DNA of 16,363 nucleotides from Bacillota bacterium (GCA_023404715.1 JAEYAR010000192.1:1-16363); one strand, 5' to 3'. Shown: positions 6,694 through 14,842, numbered from the stretch's first letter. Translations and numbers: made by a program. Notes: a model not told the origin generated them from the letters alone.

Positions 6694-7722
6694 TTACACC
6701 TCTCTGATATGAAATCCAGCCGCGCGGCCCATACGGTTCATCACCGCCAGGCCGATACCGCGCGGATCGACCGCTTCCGAGAGGATCAGACGGACGCCCC
6801 ACGCGTCCATCTCTCGAAGCAGGTCAAAGAGCGTCCCTGCCGCATCCTCCGCGTGCGCGGCGCTGCCAAGGGGGTACACGCGGCGCGCGCCGTATAGCGG
6901 CGCATGCTCGCTAAGCGCGAAGATGGCCGTCTGTTCCGGCTGCTCGTCATAGCGCGCGCAGATCGCCTCCGCAACCGCTTCCGGGCGTCCTTCAAATATC
7001 TCCATCTGCGCCTTAGGCGCGTAATGGCGGTACTTCATGCCCGGCGAACGGACAACCTCCCCTTCCTCCAGGGGCCGCATCACGTGCTCGTCCACCCGAA
7101 CGGCGCCCGTCACCCGCTCTATCATCTCCGGCGTAACGCCGCCGGGCCGCAGTACGATAGGCGCCTCCCCGGTCGCGTCGATGACGCTCGACTCGAGCCC
7201 AACCTCGCAGGGGCCGCCGTCCAGGATGAACGGGATGCGCCCCTCCATATCCTCCCATACGTGCCGCGCGCGCGTGGGGGACGGCCTGCCGCTGCGGTTT
7301 GCGCTGGGGGCCGCCAGCGGGCAGCCGCACGCTTCGATCAACGCGCGGGCGACAGGATGGCTCGGAAACCGGATGCCCACCGTCGATAGCCCGGCCGATA
7401 CGATGTCCGGAATGCAAGCGCGCTTGGGCAAAATCAGCGTCATCGGCCCGGGCCAGAAGGCATCCATCAAGCGCCGCGCATTCGCCGGCACGTCCAGCGC
7501 CAAATTTTCCAGCTGAGACAGATCCGAGATGTGTACGATTAGCGGATTGTCAGCAGGCCGCCCCTTCGCCGCAAAGATCTTGCGCACCGCCCGCTCCTGC
7601 AGCGCATCGGCCCCCAGGCCGTAGACCGTCTCCGTCGGAAAGCCCACGACCTCCCCCGCGCGTATGAAGTTTGCGGCGCGCAAAACCGATCGCGCGTCCG
7701 CCTTTTCCATCTGTGTCTCCAT
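6694..7722 (-). CDS. ywlC: Threonylcarbamoyl-AMP synthase (Sua5/YwlC type)
   Basis: This 342-residue enzyme makes threonylcarbamoyl-AMP from threonine, bicarbonate and ATP, the first step of t6A37 tRNA modification for ANN codons. The YrdC domain (about 10-200) has FPTETVYGLGAD (28-39), KGRPADNPL (53-61) and PSANRSG (139-145). The length and the C-terminal region (about 210-342, beginning SPGMKYRHYAPKA) mark the two-domain Sua5 form rather than short TsaC. Two starts are possible. ATG at 7722 has AAGGA close upstream, and ATG at 7710 has GGAG 6 bp upstream. The protein differs by only four residues. It starts 19 bp after the ZIP gene stop and is followed immediately by the phosphatase gene. 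Confidence 0.94.
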   Translation of the reverse strand: METQMEKADARSVLRAANFIRAGEVVGFPTETVYGLGADALQERAVRKIFAAKGRPADNPLIVHISDLSQLENLALDVPANARRLMDAFWPGPMTLILPKRACIPDIVSAGLSTVGIRFPSHPVARALIEACGCPLAAPSANRSGRPSPTRARHVWEDMEGRIPFILDGGPCEVGLESSVIDATGEAPIVLRPGGVTPEMIERVTGAVRVDEHVMRPLEEGEVVRSPGMKYRHYAPKAQMEIFEGRPEAVAEAICARYDEQPEQTAIFALSEHAPLYGARRVYPLGSAAHAEDAAGTLFDLLREMDAWGVRLILSEAVDPRGIGLAVMNRMGRAAGFHIREV

Positions 7723-7741
7723 CGTCTTCCTTCTCTCCGCA

Positions 7742-8464
7742 TCAAACGATCAACGCCACGACGCTGCCCAGCGCCACGCCGAGCGCGAGGCATAGCGTCG
7801 CCCCCCACCAGGCGGACAGCTCGCCCGCGCGCGGCAGCATCTCCTCCGCAGTGATCTGCAGCATCGCGCCGCCTGCCATCCCCATGCATAGGGCGATCAT
7901 CTGCGTGGAGACACCGCCCAGGCCCATGCCGACGGCCGTGCCGATGCCGGTCGGCACGCCGCTGAGGAGCGTGACCGCGAGCGCGCGCTGTACGCTGGAG
8001 CCTGAAGCGCGAAGCGGTACCGCGGCCGCGATGCCCTCCGGCACGTCGTGCAACAGGATCATCAGCGCCAGGGCGAGGCCGAGCGTCGGCGTCTCCGCGT
8101 AGCCTGAACCTACAGCCAACCCCTCCGGCAGGTTATGCAGCGCGATCCCCGCCGCCACCAACAGGCCGGTGCGCGCCATGCTGCTCTTGCCCTGCATGCG
8201 CCGCTCGAGCAGATGATCCGCCAGCAGCATGCTCACAATGCCCAGAGCCAGCCCGATGATGCCCATAGGCGCATGCATCGCGTACGCCTGCGGCAGCAGT
8301 TCAAAGCAGACCACCGCGATCATCAGCCCGCCCGTCAGGTTCAGCAGGCACGATAGCGCCTTAGGCTTCGGCTGCCCGAGCATTACGCCCAGCAGGCCGC
8401 CCAGCCCGGTGCCCGCGACGCCGAACGCCGTTCCCGCCAGCGCCGCAATCATCAAATCCTTCAT
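7742..8464 (-). CDS. ZIP-family divalent metal transporter
   Basis: The 240 residues are almost entirely hydrophobic segments, compatible with the eight-helix ZIP fold. The two metal-site helices carry HNLPEG (110-115) and HDVPEG (139-144), the hallmark of ZIP/ZupT transporters moving Zn, Fe or Mn into the cytosol. A short, His-poor cytosolic loop lies at about 82-98. An in-frame ATG at 8482 lacks a binding site. The start at 8464 has GGGGGTGA 5 bp upstream and is chosen. It is the gene downstream of prfA, a neighbour often seen in clostridial genomes. The metal cannot be inferred from sequence. The 43-bp spacer before it contains C-rich sequence able to pair with the G-rich ribosome site. 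Confidence 0.88.
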   Translation of the reverse strand: MKDLMIAALAGTAFGVAGTGLGGLLGVMLGQPKPKALSCLLNLTGGLMIAVVCFELLPQAYAMHAPMGIIGLALGIVSMLLADHLLERRMQGKSSMARTGLLVAAGIALHNLPEGLAVGSGYAETPTLGLALALMILLHDVPEGIAAAVPLRASGSSVQRALAVTLLSGVPTGIGTAVGMGLGGVSTQMIALCMGMAGGAMLQITAEEMLPRAGELSAWWGATLCLALGVALGSVVALIV

Positions 8465-8507
8465 CGATTCACCCCCGCCCATGTGTATGCAAGGGAGGGG
8501 CGTTTCT

Positions 8508-9575
8508 TTACGTCCGGGCGCTGAGCGTCTTCAATCTTTCGGTCTGGTCGGCAAAGACCAGCGCGTCGATGATCTCGTCCATATCTCCATCTACAAAGCT
8601 GTCGATCTTATAAATCGTAAGTCCGATGCGATGATCCGTCACACGCCCTTGCGGGAAGTTATACGTCCGGATGCGCTCGCTGCGGTCGCCCGTTCCCACC
8701 TGCGAACGCCTGTCCTGCGCGTACGCCGCGTCTTTTTCGGCTTGCAGCTTGTCGTACAGGCGGGCGCGCAGCACGCGCATCGCCTTGTCGCGGTTCTTGA
8801 TCTGCGATTTTTCGTCCTGACAGGTCACGACCAGGCCGGTCGGGATATGCGTAATGCGCACCGCCGAATCCGTCGTGTTTACGCACTGGCCGCCGTGGCC
8901 GCTGGAGCGGTAGACGTCCACCCGCAGGTCGCCGGGGTTCAAGTCGACCTCGACCTCCTCCGCCTCCGGCAGCACCGCCACCGTCGCCGTGGAGGTGTGG
9001 ATGCGCCCGCCCGATTCGGTCGAGGGCACGCGCTGCACGCGGTGCACGCCGCTTTCGTATTTGAGGCGGCTGTACGCGCCCGCGCCGCTGAGCGTGAACG
9101 TCACTTCCTTGACGCCGCCCAGCTCGGTAAAATTGCTGTCCATCATCTCCGCGCGCAGGCCATGCCGCTCGGCGTAGCGCGTATACATGCGCAACAACAC
9201 CGCGCCGAAGAGGCCCGCCTCCTCGCCGCCCGCGCCCGCTCGGATCTCCATAACGACGTTGCGTTCGTCGTTGGGGTCCTTAGGCAGCAGCATGAGCTGT
9301 ATCTCGCGCTCTTTGTGCGCAATGGCGCTCGATAGCGCCTCCAATTCATCTCGCGCCATGTCCGCCATGTCGGCGTCTAGCAGCATCTCCTCCGCCTCCG
9401 CGCGGTGAGAGAGCATCTGTTCATAGGCTTCGCACGCGTGAAAGAGCGGCTCCAGCTGCGCGTGCTCGCGTAGTAGCCGTTGCCAACGCGCCTGATCGGC
9501 TACGACCTCCGGCTGCGAGAGCAGCATGGAGAGCTCCTCATAGTGCGCCTTGACCCAATCCAATTTATCCAGCAT
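8508..9575 (-). CDS. prfA: Peptide chain release factor 1 (RF1)
   Basis: This 355-residue class-I release factor recognises UAA and UAG on the ribosome. The codon-reading tripeptide is Pro-Ser-Thr at 184-186 within RVQRVPSTESGGRIHTS. That is the PxT type, which separates RF1 from the SPF type of RF2. The catalytic GGQ is at 228-230 in SSGHGGQCVNTTDSAVR; its Gln is the substrate of PrmC, encoded just upstream. The C-terminal NFPQGRVTDHRIGL is typical. Length matches the family. ATG at 9575 has GGGAG 7 bp upstream, and the gene starts 12 bp after the prmC stop. No frameshift signal is seen, as expected for RF1 rather than RF2. Confidence 0.97.
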   Translation of the reverse strand: MLDKLDWVKAHYEELSMLLSQPEVVADQARWQRLLREHAQLEPLFHACEAYEQMLSHRAEAEEMLLDADMADMARDELEALSSAIAHKEREIQLMLLPKDPNDERNVVMEIRAGAGGEEAGLFGAVLLRMYTRYAERHGLRAEMMDSNFTELGGVKEVTFTLSGAGAYSRLKYESGVHRVQRVPSTESGGRIHTSTATVAVLPEAEEVEVDLNPGDLRVDVYRSSGHGGQCVNTTDSAVRITHIPTGLVVTCQDEKSQIKNRDKAMRVLRARLYDKLQAEKDAAYAQDRRSQVGTGDRSERIRTYNFPQGRVTDHRIGLTIYKIDSFVDGDMDEIIDALVFADQTERLKTLSART

Positions 9576-9587
9576 ACATTCTCCCGG

Positions 9588-10421
9588 TCATTTCGTATAG
9601 ATTGCGCCGACGACCCTCTCCACCCCGCAAAGGTCGCAAAGCGTAAACGGCTCCCCAACGGATTTCGAAAGCATCGCGCAGACGTCCCGTGCCTGGCCGT
9701 ACCCCACCTCAAAGAGCACCGCGCCCCGGGGGGTTAAGCGCCCGGGCGCCGCCTGCGCCAGCGCGCGGTAAAAGCGCAGCCCGTCCGCGCCGCCGTCCAG
9801 CGCGAGCAAAGGCTCGCGCCTCACCTCGCGCTGAAGCCCCGCCATATCTCCCGCCGCGATATAGGGCGGGTTCGAGACGATCACGTCAAAGCGCTCGTCC
9901 GCCAGGGCGCTGAAGAGGTCGCTTTGCAAAAAGCGCACCTGCGCGCCCAATGCGCGCGCATTTTCCCGCGCGACGAAAAGCGCGTCCGCGCTCACGTCCA
10001 CCGCCCATACCTGCGCGTTTTTACAGGCGAGCGCGATGGATACGGCCAGCGCTCCGCTGCCCGTGCCCACGTCCAAAACGCGCAGGGGCGCCTCGCCGAT
10101 GCGCGCGATGGCCGCCTCGCACAGCGTTTCCGTATCCTGGCGCGGGATGAGCACCCGCCCGTCTACGCGCAGCGTATGACCCATGAAATCCTGCGTGCCG
10201 ATCACGTATTGCACGGGCTCGCCCGCCTCGCGCCGGCAGAGCATCTCCTCGTAGCACCGTGCCTGCGCCTCCGGCAGCTCATCGCCGCCGCACAGCGCCA
10301 GCTGCACGCGCGTCTTGCCCGCCGCCTCGCAAAGCATCCACATCGCGTCCAGCCTGGCGTCCAAAACGCCTGCGCGCTCAAGGCGCGCAGACGCTTTTTG
10401 CAACGTATCGCGAAGGGTCAT
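9588..10421 (-). CDS. prmC: Release factor glutamine N5-methyltransferase
   Basis: The 277-residue AdoMet enzyme methylates the Gln of the GGQ motif in RF1 and RF2, raising termination efficiency. A helical N-terminal substrate domain (about 1-85) precedes a Rossmann domain. This has the AdoMet loop LDVGTGSGAL (116-125), the acidic AVDVS and the active-site NPPY (184-187). A longer in-frame start exists at 10466. ATG at 10421 is preferred because the protein then starts with the family-typical MTLRDTLQKASARL and overlaps the DUF1385 stop as ATGA. The ribosome site there is poor (GGCGG), which suits coupling to the upstream gene. It lies directly before prfA, encoding its substrate. Confidence 0.95.
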   Translation of the reverse strand: MTLRDTLQKASARLERAGVLDARLDAMWMLCEAAGKTRVQLALCGGDELPEAQARCYEEMLCRREAGEPVQYVIGTQDFMGHTLRVDGRVLIPRQDTETLCEAAIARIGEAPLRVLDVGTGSGALAVSIALACKNAQVWAVDVSADALFVARENARALGAQVRFLQSDLFSALADERFDVIVSNPPYIAAGDMAGLQREVRREPLLALDGGADGLRFYRALAQAAPGRLTPRGAVLFEVGYGQARDVCAMLSKSVGEPFTLCDLCGVERVVGAIYTK

Positions 10422-11437
10422 TCCGAGGCCGCCTGCACGGTCTGCGGGGCTTCCTGCGGGTTCCATTGCTTTGCCGGGGCGGCGTCCGCCACCGTGCCCA
10501 GCGCCGCCTTCATCGATGCGATGGCGACCTCCAGCATCTGATCGTCGGGCTCGCGGGTCGTGAGCTTTTGCATCATCAGCCCCGGCCAGCGAAGGGCGCG
10601 CACGAAGGCGTTATCGCTGTGGGCGAGGCCCTTGAGCGCCTCGTACGAGATGCCGGCGATCAGCGGGAGAATCAGCAGGCTGCGCAGGAAGCGCAGGCCG
10701 AAGGACAGCTTTTCAATCGATGTCAGCGCGATGATGACCTGATCGGCGACCGAGCCCACCAGGATGCTGATGACCATGACGAGCAGCAGGAAAGACGTGC
10801 CGCAGCGCGGGTGCAGCCGCGAAAACTGCCGCGCGTTCTCCGGCGTAAGCGGCAGCCCGGCCTCGTGGCAAAAGACGGTCTTGTGCTCCGCCCCGTGGTA
10901 TTGAAACACGCGGCGCAGGTCGGGCAGCAGCCCCATCAGCCAGATATAGGCGATGAGGATCGCGATGCGCACCACGCCCCCGCACAGGTTGATGACGATC
11001 GCATTGTCCACCACGCGGCCGATCAGCGTTGCCGCGCCCGAGGGCAGCATCACGAACAGGAAGAGGCTCAGGCATACCGCCAGCACCGCGGCGACGCCCA
11101 TCACGACCTTGTCGATGTTCGCGCCCAGCTTTTCGGAGAGCCAGATTTCAAACTTGGACGGTTCCTCGTCCAACACGCCCAGCATCTGGGTCGATTTGTT
11201 GAGCACGCCCATGCCCATCACGAGCATGGAGACCATGTTGACACAACCGCGGACGATCGGCCAGCCCATCCACTTGTGCTTCTTGGACGCGGGCGCATAA
11301 TCCGCCCGGTCGACGACGATGTCGCCGCTCGGACGGCGCACCGCTACCGCGATGGCGTCGGACGATTTCATCATGACGCCTTCCATGACGGCCTGGCCGC
11401 CGATGTCTACCTGACGCTCCTTTTTTTCTTTGCGCAT
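10418..11437 (-). CDS. DUF1385 family membrane protein (YqhQ-like)
   Basis: The 339 residues carry family hallmarks: GGQAVMEGVMM near the N-terminus (13-23), YHGAEHKTV (180-188) and HPRCGTSFLLLV. Four hydrophobic segments are visible at roughly 112-140, 145-172, 218-240 and 255-280. Biochemical function is unknown. The conserved His/Glu/Cys motif on the membrane face suggests a metal or redox site, but that is inference. The start at 11437 gives MRKEKKERQVDIGG; GAGGTG lies 11 bp upstream, rather far. A TTG at 11467 would lengthen it by ten residues. The gene is first after the rpmE terminator and ATGA-overlaps prmC. The rpmE-DUF1385-prmC-prfA order is recurrent in clostridia. Confidence 0.9.
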   Translation of the reverse strand: MRKEKKERQVDIGGQAVMEGVMMKSSDAIAVAVRRPSGDIVVDRADYAPASKKHKWMGWPIVRGCVNMVSMLVMGMGVLNKSTQMLGVLDEEPSKFEIWLSEKLGANIDKVVMGVAAVLAVCLSLFLFVMLPSGAATLIGRVVDNAIVINLCGGVVRIAILIAYIWLMGLLPDLRRVFQYHGAEHKTVFCHEAGLPLTPENARQFSRLHPRCGTSFLLLVMVISILVGSVADQVIIALTSIEKLSFGLRFLRSLLILPLIAGISYEALKGLAHSDNAFVRALRWPGLMMQKLTTREPDDQMLEVAIASMKAALGTVADAAPAKQWNPQEAPQTVQAASE

Positions 11438-11569
11438 TATGAAAAAAACACCTCTTTCGTTTTGCAATACAGGTTACGAAGCAAATGCTAACCGAAGGGC
11501 CTCGCAAAAAATGTTATTCTATAAGCGCGCGCAGAAACCCTGCTGACCGCGCGGATTTATCGCTAACAA

Positions 11570-11616
11570 AAAAGGGCAACCCCGGCGCGGCATTCCGCGG
11601 CCAAAGCGACCCTTTT
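11570..11616 (-). terminator. Probable intrinsic terminator after rpmE
   Basis: On the minus strand AAAAGGG (plus 11610-11616) pairs with CCCTTTT (plus 11570-11576) around an inner CGCGG/CCGCG stem. A T6 tract follows at plus 11568-11573. It lies just after the rpmE stop and before the DUF1385 leader, so it separates rho-rpmE from the downstream block unless leaky. Confidence 0.72.
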
Positions 11617-11626
11617 ATGTGCATTT

Positions 11627-11824
11627 TTACATGCCATAGCGCTTCTTGAAACGGTCCACGCGTCCGCCGGTGTCGACCAGCTTCTGCTTGCCGGTGAAGA
11701 ACGGGTGGCACTTGGAGCAGATTTCAACCTTCAGTTCCTTCTTGGTGGAGCCGGTTTCAAACGTCTCGCCGCAAGCGCAGCGGACGACTGCCTTCTGATA
11801 CTTGGGATGGATACCTTCCTTCAT
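11627..11824 (-). CDS. rpmE: Large-subunit ribosomal protein bL31, zinc-binding form
   Basis: The 65 residues start MKEGIHPKYQ and contain a zinc ribbon made of Cys16, Cys18, Cys36 and Cys39 (CAC and CSKC). This is the Zn-containing C+ type, which bacteria often swap for a zinc-free paralogue during zinc shortage. A longer open frame reaches 11902. The start at 11824 is chosen because AGAGGTGA lies 5 bp upstream and family proteins begin with MK(E/K)GIHP. It lies 58 bp after rho, the same order as in Bacillus, and is followed by a terminator. Confidence 0.96.
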   Translation of the reverse strand: MKEGIHPKYQKAVVRCACGETFETGSTKKELKVEICSKCHPFFTGKQKLVDTGGRVDRFKKRYGM

Positions 11825-11882
11825 GTGTTTCACCTCTTTCGCCCGCATTACTATCACATGAAAAACGCGTTCACGCGCCTTC

Positions 11883-13394
11883 TCATATGCCTGAACGGAC
11901 ACCTCCTAAAGTATACCCCTCTTTCTCCCAAATTGCAAGCCATTCTTTCAGCCGTTTGAAAAATTCTTGGTTCGTCTTCGTCTTTTCGAGCATGGAGATC
12001 AGCTGCTCTGTCGCGTCCATCGTCCGCGAGGCGGAAAGCACCCGCCTGACGGCCGCCACCCCGTCCAGCTCCGCGGGCGTAAGCAGCAGCTCTTCCCTTC
12101 GCGTGCCCGAGCGCAGCAGGTCCACCGCCGGGAAGACGCGCCGCTCCGAAAGGCGGCGGTCGAGCTGAATTTCGGCGTTGCCCGTACCCTTAAATTCCTC
12201 GTAGATGATGTCGTCCATGCGGCTGCCCGTATCCACCAGCACCGTCGCGATGATCGTCAGGCTGCCGCCCTCTTCCATATTGCGCGCCGCGCCAAAAAAG
12301 CGCTTGGGCCGCTGCAGCACGCCCGGCGCAAGGCCGCCGGACATCGCCCTGCCGCCGGGCGCCAGGGCGTTGTACGCGCGGGAGAGGCGGGTAAGGCTGT
12401 CCATCAACACGACGACGTCCTTCCCCTGCTCTACGAGCCGCTGCGCCCGCTCGTAGACCATCTCCGACACGCGCACGTGGTTTTCGCTCGGCGCGTCGAA
12501 CGTCGAATAGACGACCTCGCCCGTGACGGAGCGCTTGATGTCCGTCACCTCTTCCGGCCGTTCGTCGATGAGCAGCAGCATGAGGTGGATATCCGGATGA
12601 TTGACAGCCACGGCCTGAGCGATCTTCTTGAGCAGGACGGTCTTGCCCGCCTTGGGCGGGGCGACGATCAACGCGCGCTGCCCCAAGCCAATGGGCGCGA
12701 TAAAGTCGAGCATGCGGATGGCCAGGTCGCTTTGTCCCCCCTCCGCCTCCAGCGTCAGGCGTCTGTTGGGATGAATCGGCGTCATGCGCTCAAATACGCC
12801 GCGCCGGGCAGCGCGCTCGGGCGGATCCCCGTTGATCGTCTCCACGTACATGAGCGCGCTGTAGCGGTCGCCCTCTCGCCGCGGTCGCGTCTTCCCCTGG
12901 ACGAGGTCGCCGTTCTTCATGCCGAAACGACGAATTTGCGCGATCGATACGTACACGTCCTCCCGTCCGGCGGAGCAATTTTCCGCCCGCAGGTATCCGT
13001 ATCCGTCCGGCTGTATCTCCAGCACGCCCTGTCCGTCAGAGCAAAGCCCGGCCTCGAGCATCTGCGGCACCGCCGGGTTGGATGTGCCGTATTGTTCGTT
13101 ATAATAACCCGCCGGGCGCGTTCGGCGCGTAAAGGCATGGTAGGGCTGCGCGTGCAAGCCCCGCGTCTTACTCTCATGCGCGCGGGGCGCAGGGGCTACA
13201 GGCGGCGCCGCTTCGGGTAGCGCATTGGGCACGATCGGCTGCGCCGTCTCCGTCAAGGCGCTATGCCGGTCGCTTTCGCGAATGCGCTCGATGATGCCCT
13301 GCTTGTTGACGCCGGCAGGCAGGCGAACGCCTTTCTCGCGGGCGATCCCTCGCAGTTGCACGACGGTTTGATTTTCATAGGGTTCGTTTTCCAA
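11883..13394 (-). CDS. rho: Transcription termination factor Rho
   Basis: This hexameric RNA helicase terminates transcription of untranslated RNA. Taking the start at 13394, the protein has 503 residues. They comprise an N-terminal Rho_N helix pack (about 5-42), a Pro/Arg-rich low-complexity linker (about 45-110), a cold-shock-like RNA-binding domain (about 115-190) and a RecA-type ATPase. Walker A APPKAGKT is at 245-252 and Walker B LLLIDE at 273-278. The ATPase core is intact. The longest frame begins with GTG at 13445 but has no ribosome site. GAGAGGAG at plus 13406-13413 points to TTG at 13394 (11 bp) or less likely ATT at 13397 (8 bp). No strong promoter was recognised upstream. It forms an operon with rpmE. 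Confidence 0.96.
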   Translation of the reverse strand: MENEPYENQTVVQLRGIAREKGVRLPAGVNKQGIIERIRESDRHSALTETAQPIVPNALPEAAPPVAPAPRAHESKTRGLHAQPYHAFTRRTRPAGYYNEQYGTSNPAVPQMLEAGLCSDGQGVLEIQPDGYGYLRAENCSAGREDVYVSIAQIRRFGMKNGDLVQGKTRPRREGDRYSALMYVETINGDPPERAARRGVFERMTPIHPNRRLTLEAEGGQSDLAIRMLDFIAPIGLGQRALIVAPPKAGKTVLLKKIAQAVAVNHPDIHLMLLLIDERPEEVTDIKRSVTGEVVYSTFDAPSENHVRVSEMVYERAQRLVEQGKDVVVLMDSLTRLSRAYNALAPGGRAMSGGLAPGVLQRPKRFFGAARNMEEGGSLTIIATVLVDTGSRMDDIIYEEFKGTGNAEIQLDRRLSERRVFPAVDLLRSGTRREELLLTPAELDGVAAVRRVLSASRTMDATEQLISMLEKTKTNQEFFKRLKEWLAIWEKEGYTLGGVRSGI

Positions 13395-13549
13395 AATGGG
13401 TTCAGCTCCTCTCGGGGGCGCAAAGATGTGACTTCGACGTGTCACAGCTATTCTATGCCAAAAAGGGCTGAACTATACGTGCGCGCGAAAAGATAAGAGA
13501 GCGAGAGTAGCTTCGTGCCGTCAGAGAAAGCATGACCAGCAAGAATGAC

Positions 13550-13578
13550 TTTACTTATACCGTTTGTTGCAGTATACT
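13550..13578 (+). promoter_or_regulatory. Vegetative promoter of the F420-ligase-like gene
   Basis: TTTACT (13550-13555), a 17-bp spacer and TATACT (13573-13578, five of six matches) lie 37 bp before the start codon. The Shine-Dalgarno GTGGAGG (13604-13610) follows. Spacing and position are good for a sigma-A promoter. It fires away from rho. Confidence 0.7.
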
Positions 13579-13615
13579 CAATAACGCTGGGAAACTAAAC
13601 ACAGTGGAGGAATGA

Positions 13616-14800
13616 ATGATGCGAACGGTAGGAACGCGGGCCATGGGCATTCGAACCCCGATCATCAAGGAGGGGGACGATCTGGTGGCCATCGTCACCG
13701 ATTCCCTGCTCGAGGCCGCGCAGGAGGACGGCTTTGCCTTTGCGGATAGAGACGTTGTGGGCGTCACCGAGGCGGTGGTGGCCCGGGCACAGGGCAACTA
13801 CGCCACGGTGGACCAGATCGCCAAAGCGGTACGCCGCCAATTTCCATCCGGCACGGTAGGTCTCGTATTCCCCATTCTGAGCCGTAACCGCTTCGCCATG
13901 CTGCTCAAGGGCATTGCCCGGGGCGTTGAAAAGCTGGTCGTGCAGCTGTCCTATCCGGCGGACGAGGTGGGTAACGCGGTGGTGGATCGGGATCTGGTGG
14001 ACGACGCGGGGCTGGACCCCTATGCCGACGCGCTGGACGAGCCCCGCTTTCGCGAGCTGTTCGGCCAGGAGGTCAAGCATCCCTTTACCGGCGTGGACTA
14101 CGTACGCTACTATCAGGGCCTGGGTGACAACATCTCCGTGGTGCTCTGCGCGGATCCAAGGCATATCCTCAAGTATACGGATAAGGTCATCGCGGGGGAC
14201 ATTCACTCTCGCATCCACACGCGCCGGGCGCTGATCAAGGCGGGGGCGGCCAAGGTGGTGACCATGGACCAGCTGCTCACCGAACCGGTGGACGGCAGCG
14301 GATACAACGAACAATACGGCTTGCTCGGGTCCAACAAGGCCAGCGAGGAGCGGGTAAAGCTGTTCCCCCGCGAGTGCCAGGCATTTGTGGACGCGTTGGC
14401 GGCCAGCCTGCAAAGCGCCACCGGCAAGCATATCGAGGTCATGGTCTACGGCGACGGCGGGTTTAAAGATCCCGTGGGCGGCATCTGGGAACTGGCCGAC
14501 CCGGTGATCTCCCCCGCCTATACGCCCGGCCTGACGGGCACGCCCAACGAGCTGAAGCTCAAGTATCTAGCCGATACCAAGTTTGCTCATCTCTCAGGCG
14601 TAGCGTTGGATCAGGCTCTGCAGGCGGAGGTCCGCTCCAAGGGCACGCAGACGCTGCTGGGCAAGATGGAATCGGAGGGGACCACCCCCCGGCAATTCAC
14701 CGATTTGCTGGGTTCCCTTTGCGATTTGACGTCGGGCAGCGGCGACAAGGGCACACCGGTGGTGCTGGTCAAGGGTTACTTTGACAATTATGCCAATTGA
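13616..14800 (+). CDS. Coenzyme F420-0:L-glutamate ligase family protein, orphan
   Basis: The 394 residues match the Firmicutes branch of the F420_ligase (CofE-like) family. It starts (M)MRTVGTRAMGIRTPIIKEG and contains GVTEAVVARAQGNY, VFPILSRNRFA and GDIHSRIHTRRALIKAGAAK. True CofE adds glutamate to F420-0 using GTP. No other F420 biosynthesis gene is in the window, and clostridia of this kind are not known to make F420, so the substrate is probably different; this is inference. GTGGAGG is 5 bp before ATG 13616 and 8 bp before ATG 13619, so the true start may be the second Met. It is transcribed alone between convergent and divergent minus-strand genes. It ends in a hairpin-rich region. It appears to use more GTG and CGG codons than its neighbours, which hints at separate history; not counted. 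Confidence 0.82.
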   Translation: MMRTVGTRAMGIRTPIIKEGDDLVAIVTDSLLEAAQEDGFAFADRDVVGVTEAVVARAQGNYATVDQIAKAVRRQFPSGTVGLVFPILSRNRFAMLLKGIARGVEKLVVQLSYPADEVGNAVVDRDLVDDAGLDPYADALDEPRFRELFGQEVKHPFTGVDYVRYYQGLGDNISVVLCADPRHILKYTDKVIAGDIHSRIHTRRALIKAGAAKVVTMDQLLTEPVDGSGYNEQYGLLGSNKASEERVKLFPRECQAFVDALAASLQSATGKHIEVMVYGDGGFKDPVGGIWELADPVISPAYTPGLTGTPNELKLKYLADTKFAHLSGVALDQALQAEVRSKGTQTLLGKMESEGTTPRQFTDLLGSLCDLTSGSGDKGTPVVLVKGYFDNYAN

Positions 14801-14818
14801 TTACGCACCCGTAAATCA

Positions 14819-14842
14819 AAGCGGCGGACGCACGTCCGCCGC
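14819..14842. repeat. Left copy of a 24-bp direct repeat containing a GC-rich hairpin
   Basis: AA precedes arms GCGGCGGACG and CGTCCGCCGC around a CA loop. The whole 24 bp is identical to 15046-15069. On the minus strand it is followed by TTTGATTT, making it a plausible terminator for the methyltransferase transcript. Confidence 0.9.

Noticed and set aside
8229..9335. A 368-codon plus-strand open frame opposite the ZIP gene and prfA
   Set aside because: It is antisense to two recognisable genes and shows no motif.
10259..11491. A 410-codon plus-strand open frame opposite prmC and DUF1385
   Set aside because: It is antisense to two conserved genes, has His/Asp/Gln-rich low-complexity composition and no ribosome site.
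11513..11524. Promoter of the DUF1385 operon with -10 TAGAAT on the minus strand
   Set aside because: The -10 is acceptable (plus 11516-11521), but no -35 at 15-18 bp could be found, and the region is GC-rich repeats.
11967..13220. A 417-codon plus-strand open frame opposite rho
   Set aside because: It lies wholly antisense to the conserved rho coding sequence and is rich in His/Arg/Ala as expected of GC-rich shadows; no motifs.
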